Positions 12,023-24,009 of a stretch of 64,000 bases of DNA are shown one piece after another. Numbering within the stretch: position 1 is the stretch's first letter; every line of letters begins with the position of its first letter. The translations under genes and the position numbers were made by a program. Under the pieces are notes generated by a model. The model saw only the letters and a program-made list of their open reading frames with translations, made no database searches and was not told the DNA's origin. The DNA comes from Nissolia schottii. Its lineage: Eukaryota; Streptophyta; Magnoliopsida; Fabales; Fabaceae. The DNA lies in assembly GCA_003254905.1 (NCBI GenBank), contig QANU01098865.1, positions 14,910 through 78,909 of the forward strand, read 5' to 3'.

Positions 12023-13740
12023 AACTCCCCCCAGTTAGATAGTCAAACCGGCAATAAATTGCCAAGCTTCAAATTTCCCTCGCCATAAACTCTAAGTCAT
12101 CATGTCTAAACCATTATCATCTGTGTGAACCTTTTCGAGCTCCATCACCTTAAAATCCAGAACATCACGTATCAATGATACCGAACATCAATATGCTTAG
12201 ATCTACCATGGAAAGTGAAATTCTTGCCAAGATGTATAGCACTCTGGTTATAGCAAAATAAAGTATACCTCTGTTGAGTAAAATCAAGTTCTTGCACAAA
12301 TTTCTTTATTCAAAACAACTCTTTGCTAGCTTTAGTAATAACAATGAACTCAACCTTAGTTGTGGATAATGCAACACACTTTTGCAACTTAGACTGTCAG
12401 GCCACAACTCTCCTTACAAAGGTGATCAAATAATTAGAAGTAGACTTCCTAGAATCAATATCCCCTGCCATGTCTAAATCAGTGTAACCACAAAGGACAA
12501 GTTTATCAATCCCAAAACAAAACTTCAAATTAGAAGTACCACGAGGTATTTCAAAATCCACCTCACAACTTTCTAATGCTCAATACCAGGATTGGAAAGA
12601 AAATGACTGACAACACCAATTACATGAGTTATATCAGGCTTAGTGCAAACCATTGCATACATCAAACTCCCTATTGCAGAAGCATAAGGAACACGTTGCA
12701 TGTCTTCTTTTTCTTTATCACTAAAAGGAGACTGTCTAATCCTAAGCCTAAAGTGTGTAGCCAAAGGAGTGCTTACCACTTTAACTTTATCCAAGTGAAA
12801 CCACTGAAGTACCTTCTCAATGTACCTTTCTTGAGACAACCACAACTTCTTAGCTTCTCGATCACGAGTAACGTGCTTGCCAAGAATTTTTCTTCTTGGT
12901 CCCAAGTCTTTCATTGCAAAATTCTTGCTAAAATCCTTTTTCAACCTGTCAACTCTATAGACATTATGACCAACAATTAACATGTCATCAACATAGAGCA
13001 ATAAAATGATGAAATCATTATCGAAGAATTTCTTCACAAAAACACAATGGTTGAAAATAGTCTTCTTGAATCCTTGTTGGATCATAACTTACTCAAACTT
13101 TATGTACCATTGCCTCGGGATTCAACCCATACAAACTCTTCTTCAGCTTGCAAACATAATCTTCTTTACCTTTCACCACAAAACCTTCAGGTTGCTCAAT
13201 GTAAATTTCTTCCTCCAAATCACCAGGGAGGAAGGTGATTTTCACATCCATCTGCTCAAATTCTAAATCAAGACTGGTTGTCAAACCAAGAACAACTCGA
13301 ATGGATGACATTTTAACAACATGTGAAAATATCTCATCAAAGTCAATACCCCTCCTTTGATGGTAGCCCTTGATAACTAATCGTTTTTGTATCATGGAGC
13401 AAAATCATTCTCTTTAGTATTCAATCTGTAAATCCATCGATTCTCCAAAGCTTTCTTGTTCTTGGTCAACTTGACCAGCTCAAAAATATGGTTGTCAAGC
13501 AATGATTTCATCTCATCATCCATTGCTACAACCCACCGTTTCTTGTGCTCACTTTCCATAGCCTTTTCATAGCATTCAGGTTCTTTCCCATCAGTGAGGA
13601 GCATACATCAAGTGAGTAACGAGTAAAGGGCACAAGCTATCTAGAAGACTTCCTGACAGGAATAATAGATTCATCAACGTGGTGCTTCCATCATACCCAT
13701 ACCCATCAACGTGGTCCTTTCTTTATATAAACATGAAATG
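12023..13740 (-). pseudogene. Ty1/copia pol remnant (RT and RNase H)
   Basis: Minus-strand frames give the copia RVT_2 domain in order: RYSLD and a TDG-EPECYEKAM stretch (near 13620-13550), WVVAMDDEMKSLLDNHIFELV (13530-13470), KGYHQRRGIDFDEIFSHVVKMSSIR (13370-13310), KSLYGLNPEA, and the YVDDMLIVG catalytic motif (near 13000). KFWLSQERYIEKVL-like sequence and the RNase H part, with ALSTTKVEF- and HIDVRYHWIR-like words, continue to about 12100. Stops and at least one frameshift (near 13090) separate the pieces. Gag, protease, integrase and the 5' LTR are absent. It is a 3' fragment of a dead element. Confidence 0.9.
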
Positions 13741-14661
13741 GTGCTTCCATAATACCCATCCCAATTGTCATATTTATTCTTCATAAAGTCATGTTTTTAC
13801 ATACATGACTATTCATAATGAATGATGTCTCTTCAATAAAATAACCAATAACATTTCCATGATTATTAAACTATATATTATATGAGACACAATTATGTGG
13901 AACATAGTTCTTACCCATAGAAATAAATATTTAGAGAAAGAGAATGAGAGCGTGTTGTGATATATATGAAGAGAAGATTCTAAAATGATAACAGAACATT
14001 TCAATTGAGAATTTTGTCAATTTGAGTCAATCTTTGTATCCATGTATACGTTACCCTTTTATATAAAAATGAAATAGAGAAAAATACTACTAACATTTTA
14101 AGAGTAGTTTGTAAAATAGGAGATTCCTTCCTTAGAAGTAAGGAAATTTCCTTAACCATCCCTCCGAAGAACCCAATTCTTATAAGGGCTTTTGCTAATT
14201 CTAACTCTAAATCTTAGTAAAGGTCCTTATAACATTCATTAAATAATTAATAAGAGAAAAATTTGTATTATAGAAATAAAAACGTAAAATATTCAATACA
14301 TTAAAAATCTCAAAAGTATTTTATTTTAAGTCCATTAAAACTTATCAAAAATAAAAACTAAGGAAAGCGGTGCAGCCCAAAGGTACAAGGGAAAAAGATT
14401 CGTGTAATTTGTACTACATGTACTACAGCAACCAACCCGCATAAATCCAATGAAGTACTACCTCCATTACATGTAATTATTGGTTGGATCTATTTTTTTT
14501 TTCTTCTTAAAATTCTAATAAAGAACAAACAAATGTAACATTTGGATATGATTATAATTACTTCAATTAATTTATCTGACAAGACAACGAAACTAATTTT
14601 CTTGACAGTAACAATTACTATGTACACAAGTAACTATATATCAACTGGTTAATATTTGATT
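13741..14661. other. Intergenic DNA, 3' side of the CV-like gene
   Basis: AT-rich, with no gene recognised. It should include the 3' UTR of the gene at 14662-15428, but no polyadenylation site can be fixed. Confidence 0.5.
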
Positions 14662-15428
14662 TCACATGGAGAAGCAACTGTCAATGATTCCAAGTTTGGC
14701 CGTGTCCACGGCTGAGAGTGGCGGCGCAGTCTTGGAGGTGGAGCGAACGGCCTCATACCTCCGGCGTGCCGCCGGTCTCGGAAGGTTCTCTGGCACAATG
14801 GTTTCCAGGGAGTTGCCTTGCCACGGCGGGCAAGCCCTCTTCTGGCTCCATTTGGCACCACCACCACCAACCAAAGAAATTGATGATGGATTATTTGATG
14901 TCATAGTACTCATCTTCATGGTGATTTCCTCAGCAAAAATACCTTCGTGACCCACTAATGAAGAAGAATTGACCAATTCTAGGCCAATTATGGAGCAGTA
15001 AGATGCCACTCCCACCAGAACGCATTGCCTTCTCCAATTTCCTTGTGTCTTCCCCCTTTAATCAATACAACATAAGGAAATCGATCAATTAGGGACAATT
15101 GTTGTGTGAAGTGAAATTTGTATAATACGAGTGACATGAGTCACATATGGTATGTAACATAAAATAAAAATTTAATTTTTATCTGTCGTTCATGTATAAA
15201 AGTGAAACGTTTGTATTGATGTGACCGCACAAAATTAGATGACATTACAAATAAATTAAACTAAATTTATATATAAATATACCATTAGTACCTGATGTAG
15301 GAATCATATAATACTAATCAAACTTACAATGAAACTTGAGGAGGTGGCTTTATGGGGATGAGGGAAGAAGCGTTTTGAGCTTTATTTGAAGTTGGGGGAG
15401 GAAGGTTGAGGCAGCAACTGGTTGTCAT
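14662..15428 (-). CDS. CV: CHLOROPLAST VESICULATION-like protein
   Basis: Two exons on the minus strand, 15328-15428 and 14662-15055, joined across a 272-bp GT-AG intron in phase, give 164 aa. The start MTTSCCLNLPPPTS fits the CCLNLPP opening I associate with CV proteins. A hydrophobic stretch follows at about residues 45-58 (VLVGVASYCSIIGLEL). The C-terminal half holds the most family-like segment, WSQKRACPPW, NSLETIVPENLPRP and ARRRYE. In the known family, CV is a senescence- and stress-induced plastid protein that destabilises thylakoid and stroma complexes and drives vesicle release. The exact frame match across the intron supports a real gene. The family name comes from remembered motifs and is less certain than the gene model. 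Confidence 0.72.
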
Positions 15429-15620
15429 ATTGGTGAAGACTACTCCTGATTCCTTTTGATCCCTCTCTCTTGCTTTCTCTTTCTATTTGTTTTGTTTTAG
15501 CGTGTGTTCTCTCAAGTAAGTGTCAACTATTACTAAAATAAAAGGGGAAGGTATGCATAGTATATATGGGGGGAAGTAGAAATATCTTAAATATAAGTCA
15601 ACTAAAAGGCGTGTGTATAG
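15429..15620 (-). promoter_or_regulatory. CV-like gene 5' leader and TATA region
   Basis: Minus strand upstream of the ATG at 15428. A purine-rich GAGAGA/AAAGA tract (15455-15500) fits a leader. The sequence CCATATATACTATGC (TATATA at 15561-15567), about 135 bp upstream of the ATG, is a candidate TATA box. Confidence 0.45.
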
Positions 15621-18163
15621 GAGAGATTGATGCGTCGATGGTTAGATTAGATCAAGGTTGAAAAGGACATAGGACACTTGTGGGCTGGACACATGGGTTG
15701 GACCCTTTTTGGGGCTTATTCCAAATGCCACACAAAAAAAGACCATGACATGTTTTAATTAGAACTTCGCGGTGCCTTGTTTTGTTCTTATTGCTTGCCG
15801 TCTATGCGCACCACTCTCGTGTTGCATTATAGTAGACGACAGGGGTGTCTTTATTCTGCATAACCTACTCCTATACTCCATCCTCTTCCATGTATCTTGG
15901 ATGAAAAGTTGGACTTTCCATCCCCTTCTCATATAGTCTCATATACCAACTTCCTCAACCCCCGCCTACATTTACTTTTTTTTTTCCGTCAAAATATCTT
16001 ACCACTCAATAAGTGAGAGACTAAACTCTGTTAGAATTTAAGTATGAATGTATAAAAAGTTTCACGTTAGAGATAAACTAAGTGGACAACAGAGCAAAAG
16101 CTAAACCATTATCTAGGGAACTAACATTTTAACATAATTTTTTTTTACTCATTTTCCTAATTGAATTAATTAAATCAAGACCTAAAAATCAGTCGTTATA
16201 AATGACGTTGTAGCATAGTAAAAAAGTATTTTTTAGTTATTAAAATGATGGGTACATGAAATTAAAAAATTGGGCAAAACACAAGCCGAAAAACATGGGC
16301 TTGAAAAAAAATGACAGACCCAAAAATTAGACAAACAAAAGGGTGTGGCCTAGCAAAATCTATGAAGGAGGGGGCTAAGTGTTAAGGATAAATTACTTTT
16401 TACAGGAAAACAAATTTTGGGGGTGAAAAGCAACAAAGTTCTGTTTCTAGTAGAGAATACATAAGTGAAAAAAATTCGTTGACTTAAAATTTTAAATCAA
16501 AATATAACATCTAACTCATTTACATAACTTTTCACTTAACGTATCCTTATTAATTTATCTCGGTTATGACTCCCTCTCCCAACAATCTCTTAGATACTAT
16601 CAAATACTTTTTTTTCTTACATATAAGTCGTGTTGAGATCAAACCTAAGACTTGTTTGTCACCATTGGTTAGTATCATCTAGATGGTTTAGGCGGCTAAC
16701 CAGGTAAGAGCCAGGGGTTGTTAGCTTTATTCTAAGTGGTTTTGGTTGGTAGTGATCTAGGAGATGGTGTTCAACCTTAATATTCGATCAAAAATTTTAG
16801 AAATACTAGGTTTGATAAGTAAAAGGCCAATACTTATTTAAAAGGAGAGCAAGCGAAAATGATGGGCAATTGCTCATAAAACTAGTCCAATTTTTTTGTT
16901 AAAAGGCACCGACTACAAGAACACGTGAACAAAATGGCTACTATAAAGAGGCTTTGACTGGTTTCACAATTTCAAGTACTCTAATGTATAGAAGCTGAAT
17001 CAGAAGGCATGATCCTTCGTTAAAACCAAAACCACATTAATTAGACGGTCATTCGGTGAGCCCAAAATTCATGCCTCTTTATTTGAATTTAGTGTATCAA
17101 TTTATGGCAAATAGAAGATGAGAAATTTTTGTAACGTTATATTAAATATGTTTTTAATTACATATAAAATAAAAATATAGTTTTAAATATTAAACTTATT
17201 TTATATATGGTAAAAAGCATATGATGTTTTCATAAACACTTACAAAAACACTCTTGTTGATACTGTGTCTGTTGATTTGTGTGGCATTAAAATTGAATTT
17301 CTTGAAGAAAAAAAACTGAATGAATTTCTTTTAGATGCTAGACATATTAAATTTAGTCGTTTTTAAAATTTAAAAATATGATTAACTGCAATTTAAGAGC
17401 GACAAAATTTTATCTATTGAGATAGAATTATTTTTTTTTTAAAGTATTAAACAGGTAAAATTTGAGTATAACGATACACTTTATGATTTATGGTTTTAGA
17501 TGGGAAAATGCATCACACTCCCAAAATTAAAGGGAAGATGACAACCTTCCCTTAAAAGAAATTAGTCAACGTTTTCTACTTTTGTAAAGTAAACGCTTTT
17601 AGTTATTCATGTTGAAATAATTTAGTAATGTTTGGAATGAAAGTGGTACAAATTATAAACACATAAGGCAAAATTAAATATTCAATTACACTGTATATGG
17701 TTGAAACTGGGATTATCCAATTAAAGAAATTTAATGTTTATATGATGCTGAGTTGACTCTAGAGGCCATCACGATTGGGGAAAATACACACACACATACA
17801 TATGAACATGATTTGGTTGGTGCTGCTAAATCATTGAAACTGCATAATGTAGCTCATTAATCATTCTCTTGTTTCGATCGGATCTCGTGATAAAATTCAA
17901 CTTTCCACCAGCAATGAAAGATATTTAAGAATACGTTATCACATCACTCAAAAAGATTGATTTTTTAAGTTATAATTATGAAAACCAAATTTTGATAGTA
18001 ACTGATAATAAAATGTTGATGTTAAATGAACATTTAATAATTTTTATCATCATTAACAAGGACCTAAGCTCCATACATAATGATCGTCTCGCAGCAAATA
18101 AAAAAAAGATGTTTTGATTCATTTACAGTTAAACATTTCAATTATTGCATTGAAAATATAATA
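15621..18163. other. AT-rich intergenic DNA
   Basis: A gap of about 2.5 kb with no recognisable gene, RNA gene or element boundary. Confidence 0.5.
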
Positions 18164-18350
18164 ATAGAATTTAATTTCTACCCATTGATAATGTAAAATT
18201 TTTACCTTATTATCCAATGAAATTTGTTTTATATGTATGACTTTTAGAAGAATGAAAGAGAAGGTCAACCATTTATGCTAATGTGTTAAAATCTGATTGA
18301 ATGACAATATAAAATAACTTTGTACCATCAATGAATAGAAATTAAATTAA
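18164..18350. mobile_element. Hairpin MITE
   Basis: Inverted ends of about 55 bp. The left end holds GAATTTAATTTCTACCCATT; the reverse complement of the right end holds TAATTTAATTTCTATTCATT. Both continue with GATAATGTA- or GATGGTACA-type words. Length is about 187 bp, non-coding. A TAA microsatellite (18341-18380) abuts the right end, so the target duplication cannot be read. Confidence 0.62.
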
Positions 18351-20300
18351 TAATAATAATAATAATAATATTAATAATAATGTAAGTAAAAAAACATTAG
18401 TGATCAACATGATGCCAATCTTAATTTTTTAATAAGTGGTTTTAAGTTTTAAATCTGAAAATAGAAAAATCTTTACTAGAGATCCTTATTCTTATAAGGC
18501 CTACAGTTAGGTGGGGTTGAGTTAGCTAGGTTCATGTAATAGTGTCAAAAAGACAATTTTAGCTAGGTCGGGTTAGTTAAGTTTCTAGTAATAAGGTGTA
18601 GATATCGGTGGTTCAACAAAGAAGAAAATATTAGTGATTTATAAAAGTTAATTGTTGAGTTATGAATTAAAGAAGATAAAATAGTAAGTTTTAAATTTAT
18701 AAAGTATTCAATGTTCTTAAAAATGCACAAGTTTTTCATTTTTCAATACAAACTTACTATTTATGTTTTCTGAAAGGAACTTGTTAGCAAAATCCATTAA
18801 ACAAAACTTAACTACTAATATTGGGAGTATGGTGAACTCTAACTAATTTGACTTAAGTTGTAAGTTCAATAACAAATTAAGGATAAATTAAATTTCTTGA
18901 AGTTCAATAAAATATTCCGACTCTCCCTATATTTGTCCACGCAATGCAACACTAACCTCCCTGATAAACACTGGTTTCTCCTACTAATAAAAGAGTTAAA
19001 TGACATTTGTTATTAAGAGATTTTATGTATTATATTTGTCACATTTTCACGTTCAACAAATTTCACAACTTCTCCCTAATCCAATCATATCCAAATTCAC
19101 CACACCCTTCTAACCCTCCCTTGCGTGTACCAAATGTGCCTAAAATGTAGGCTAAGGGACTATTTTGGAGAATAAGAATGCAATGTTCAAACCCAAAAAT
19201 ATTAACATTGATCACTAGATAATTTCTTTCAATCATATGATATTATAGAAAGACATACCTTAGGTCCTAATTCTCCTACATGACTTGAACATACATGTAG
19301 TCTCAATTAAAAAAAATTGAATTTATTCAATGAGAGGGGGCTACATTCTCATCTTTATCATTTATTCACATGATTACCTCATTAATATGACTCACAATCT
19401 TTTAATAAACAATGAAGATCTCTTATTTTCATTTGACAAAACCCTCCAATTTCATCATCTTTAATTTCATTTTCGAATAATTTTATCCCTATTAATATTT
19501 TTTTGGCCAACTTAATCCTTATTAAATTTTATCGTTAGACACGTTAATCTGTACACCCGTTGATAACTCTAATGGAGCCAACCTACATGGAGGATAATAG
19601 AGGGGATGTGGCTCCATGTTAGTTCTCCCACGTACATTGTCGTTTTACACTCAAGAAAAAATTGGACCATCTCATTCCTTTAAATTTAAATTTTGAACAA
19701 TTTCATTGTATGTGCTAAAATATTATAACCATTATATGTGTGTAGTGGGTGGGTTCAAATGAAAAAGAAGACATAAATAAAATAGGTAAAACATAACTCT
19801 GATAGAGTATCTTTAATAAAAAAAATAGTTAGAAAAAATAATATACATTTTTTAATACATTAAGAAAAAAACCATAGGATTTTTGTCTCTATGACTTTTT
19901 CTAACAAAATAATATTTAATTAAAATTTTTACTTGTGCCTTATTTTTTAAATTTAGTTTTTTTTAAAGTTATTTATTAAGAACACATTTTAAGTATAAAA
20001 TATATATATAATAATTATAACATTAACATAGCAATATTGACAGTGTAATGGTAAAGGCATGTATGTCCCTCACCTTAATGCCCCCATGTTCAATTTCATT
20101 TTGTGATAAAAGGTGTATTTTTTGAATTAATTGGAGACTTGACCAACTACTACGTTTCGTGTCATGTGGAAGGATAAAATTGTACCAACGAATTCAATTT
20201 ACCTCCGATGCAAAAGAACGGTGTCGTTTATTTAAAGATGGACACAATTGTTTTAATATATATATATATATATATATANTCAAAAGTCAAAACGTCTTTC
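18351..20300. other. AT-rich intergenic DNA upstream of the PP2C gene
   Basis: No gene recognised. A possible degenerate tRNA-derived SINE head lies at about 20035-20110 (box-A-like GTGTAATGGTAAAGGC and box-B-like GTTCAATTTC), supported only by those words. A (TA)n run (20253-20278) ends in the undetermined base at 20279. Confidence 0.45.
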
Positions 20301-20694
20301 ATGACGTTTCATAGAGACGACGTCGTTACGAACGTGCCACCGCACTCCCAAGTTTGGAAACTTAAAACCCACCCCAACCAGCCACCACCGACCACCGCCT
20401 TCAGCTACGACGGTGGATCTCTCTCTCTCTCTCTCTCTCCCAAACGATTCACATTCCTCTGTATCAATATAACCCTACCTGTTAATCTCGTTTGCATTTT
20501 CGACCATGTTCCATTTCCATCGCCGACATCCAACTACCCCAACCATAACAAAGACCTAATTTTTACACTCCTTTAAGCTACCCAATACCGTTCTCTGATC
20601 TGGGTCGAACTTATTTTCCATTTTCAGTTACTGGGTCGAGTTAATTTTTTTCCTTTTTGTTGGGAAAAAAGGGGGATCTTAATGGTTGAGGACA
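20301..20694 (+). promoter_or_regulatory. PP2C 5' leader with CT repeat and overlapping upstream ORF
   Basis: A pure (CT)n tract at 20419-20439 resembles the pyrimidine patches near plant transcription starts. An upstream ATG at 20682 opens an eight-codon ORF (MVEDNGGN, stop at 20706-20708). It overlaps the main ATG (20695) in another frame, so it could lower initiation at the main start. Confidence 0.5.
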
Positions 20695-23251
20695 ATGGAG
20701 GAAATTGAAGGGTTCAATTGTGGTGAAAGTAAGAGCTCCTCCATTGAGGGTCGACCTCCGAACCCACCTTCTTCTGCTGCTGCCGCATCGTATCGCCAAT
20801 GCCACGGAACAGACCCTGTGATTATGCCTTGCAAGAAATCCCTTGTTCGCCACGCTTCTCTTGTGAGTTTCTCACCTCTCAGAATTTGTCTTGTTCATTT
20901 ATTTATCCTCAAAAAATTGCTTTTTTTTTTTAATTGTATGCGTGCATTTATTGTGCTTATGATGTTTGAATCCTTATTTATGATTTTAAGGACAGAAAGA
21001 GTGGTTTCGTCATTTTGTTGTTGGGACAGGAGTTATTAAGTTTCTTACTTTGTAGGTTTTTGATGTGGTTCCTTCTTTTATTTTGACGTTGTACTTTGCA
21101 TTTGTCATTTTGGGAAATGAAGTCTTTGTGGTGATGCAATTTGGAGTTTTTTTGCAAGGTTGTAGCAAAGGAAAACTGTTGAGTTTTGCGGGCAAGTGTT
21201 TTTAGGTTATGATCTTAGACGAGGATAGAAAGAAATTTTTGTTGTGGAAAAATCCAGTAAATGAGATAACAACGTGGAAAAATCCGGAAAAGATTACACT
21301 TTTTCTTCCCTTCTTTTCAGTAACCAATTGCTTGTTTTTGGCTGTAGTAACTGATAGCAACAAGCATTTTGCTTAGATGGGAACCTCAGTGTGCTAACCT
21401 GCTAGGGTTCTTCATTATTTGTTTATCATTCTACTTAGTTCCCTTGCAGATATATGATTGGTTATTAATGAGTGTTGTGAGTAGTGTCATTTCTGGAGTT
21501 TGAGTTTCTGTCCGCGTTGAAAAGTTTATCTCGATTTTTTTAGTCTGTTCCTTTTTCTGATTTTTGGTGTCACACTCAGCAGGTGAAGACTAAGTTATCT
21601 GATGTATCTGCTGAGCCAGAACATGTTACTGAAGATTGTCAGTCTGATTTCCTTCCAAAGCTTCGTTCTGGAGCATGCGCCAATATTGGATTCCGGTCAA
21701 GTATGGAAGACGTTTATGTTTGTGTTGACAACTTTATGCAGGATAATGTACTCAAGAGCCATATAGATGGACCTAGTGCTTTCTATGGGGTATTTATCTT
21801 CTCTTGGAACTTGATTAGAGTACTGATTATCGTGTGAATGGATTTTTGTGTTTCTGTGGTTTTTTAATTCATTGTCACCCTCATGTAACACACTTTTCTC
21901 TTCTTTTCTTTCTTTATTGTCATGTTTCAAATGTTCCACTAATCTGATGATTTCATTTTGGAAGTTCTTTGGAATTCTTAGTTTACATGCTAATCTTCTC
22001 TGATAATAATGTTTGCTTTAACTCTTTTATAGACCAATGCATGTAAACACATTTTAGACACACCATCACTATTCACGGAGCTTTTATAGCTGACAAGCAC
22101 AAGGAGGAAGTTTGTGTATGTTGCTTGCTTTTGTTTGTGAAAGTTAGAGTAACATAATATGTTTATTGACTTGGTCAGGTATTTGATGGACATGGTGGGA
22201 AGCAAGCTGCTGACTTTGCTTGCAATCATTTGCCAAAGTTCATTATTGAGGATGAAGATTTCCCAAGTGATATTGAGAGGATAGTTGCTTCAGCATTTCT
22301 GCAAACGGATAATGCCTTTGCAGAAGCCTGCTCTCTGGATGCTACCCTTGCATCTGGCACCACTGCATTAGCTGCTCTAGTTGTTGGAAGGTCAGAGTTT
22401 TGATATTCAACAATCTTAGTATGTGCGTGTGTGTGTGCACATATATATGGTTTAATATAGTGTGAAATGCACGTTATTTACTCTTCCGAGTAATTCACCA
22501 CTTTTCCGAGTAAATCCAATAGCAAGATATCATTAGAACCTAAAGGAGGTTCCGGTTTATATTTTGGTCTGCCGCAAAATTTAGCATATTCCTTTGTTAT
22601 GAATATCTTTTACCAAAATAAAACTGACATGACATCAGCTTCATGCCTTCGATAAATTGCATGTTGATTATAGTTTCTGATTGCAGGTTACTGGTTGTGG
22701 CCAATGCGGGAGATTGTCGAGCCGTGCTGTGCCGTCGTGGAAAAGCAATTGAAATGTCAAGAGATCATAAACCGATGTGCAGCAAAGAGAAGAAGCGTAT
22801 CGAGTCATCTGGGGGGTATGTCTATGACGGATATCTTAATGGACAACTTAACGTTGCTCGTGCTCTTGGTGACTGGCACATGGAAGGAATGAAAAGTAGC
22901 GATGGCGGGCCGCTCAGTGCAGAACCTGAATTCATGACTACAAAACTCACCGCTGAGGACGAATTTCTCATCATTGGTTGTGATGGGATTTGGGACGTAT
23001 TTAGGAGCCAAAATGCAGTGGATTTCGCTCGGCGCAGGCTTCAGGAGCATAATGACCCGGACATGTGTAGTAAGGATCTGGTTGATGAGGCTTTAAAGAG
23101 AAAGAGTGGAGACAATTTAGCCGCCGTTGTGGTTTGCTTCCAGCAGCAACCTCCACCGAACTTGGTGGCACCACGGGCTAGAGTGCACAGGAGCTTCTCT
23201 GCTGAAGGTTTGAGGGAGTTGCAAAGCTTCCTGGATAGCTTGGGTAATTGA
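20695..23251 (+). CDS. Protein phosphatase 2C (PPM family)
   Basis: Four exons (20695-20862, 21583-21789, 22179-22390, 22687-23251) join in phase to give 383 aa. Family motifs are complete: RSSMED (residues 94-99), FYGVFDGHGG (metal Asp 128), SGTTA before exon 3 ends, LLVVANAGDCRAVL (197-210), LSRDHKP-like MSRDHKP, LNVARALGDW (249-258), FLIIGCDGIWDVF (Asp 295) and SGDNLAAVVVCF (Asp 338). All metal-binding aspartates expected for a Mg/Mn-dependent Ser/Thr phosphatase are visible, so it should be active. The C-terminal tail RSFSAEGLRELQSFLDS resembles several Arabidopsis PP2Cs of unassigned or stress-related role, but the exact orthologue is not clear. The exon 2 acceptor is CAGCAG (21577-21582), so one Gln may be optional. 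The gene converges with the PDR gene. Confidence 0.95.
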
Positions 23252-24009
23252 GTTGGCACAAGTACTTTTGGTTCTTGTTCAATTTTCCCTTTTTGTACCT
23301 CTAGGAATTAAGATTCATTTGTAGGTGTAGACATGAGAGTAAAACTTTTGACTGTAACATATGCGGCATCTAGTCGACATTTAACTTAATTTTATTAGTC
23401 ATTTGGTGATTTGCAATGTAGAAGTTTCTGTTGATCCTTATTAAGACATAGTTGAGGGCTTGTTTCCTTGAGTTGTAACTATGAGGGGCATCTCTGTTAA
23501 TTGAAGTTTGGTCAATTAATAATATTTGGTTGTTTTTCTGTGTTAGTAAAAGTTTTTATGATGTGATGGTGTCAGTAAGATGCTTATGCATCGAGCTTAT
23601 GTTTGTACTCGTAGCTTGGGTTTCCATGGGGAGAATAATATGTTTGAAAGGCACACTCTTGAAAGGACAAAGGTACTTGTACCAATTGTTTGATGTATAT
23701 AGCTTTCATGGGAGGAAAGTTTATGAGAATGTATGTTTGCTCAAGTATCATTGCTTTTCTTGTAAAATGTTTGCTAGGGAAATAATTGTGGTCAGTAAAA
23801 CCCCAAATTGGTACTGCAAGAGAGTTGTAGGACATAAATTTGGTCTTAAAAGATTAGTGACATCAGTTTGGCTCTTGAAAGATCAATTTTTATTTTATTT
23901 TACAGCGAAAAAATGGAATTACTCTACGTTTCTATATATCCCCTTGAAGAAGCTTAACAAAATTCTGGAATGTGATCATCCATTTATTTACAAGTATATA
24001 TGAAAATGC
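23252..24009. other. Convergent intergenic region (3' UTRs)
   Basis: 758 bp between the stop codons of the PP2C gene (plus) and the PDR gene (minus), so both 3' UTRs must fall here. A plus-strand open frame of about 157 codons (23530-24003) has no recognisable domain and is probably chance, or an unspliced relic. Confidence 0.6.

Noticed and set aside
23530..24003. 157-codon plus-strand open frame between the PP2C and PDR genes
   Set aside because: No domain, no signal, and it lies where both 3' UTRs must be. The codons look like AT-rich noise. Kept only as part of the intergenic note.
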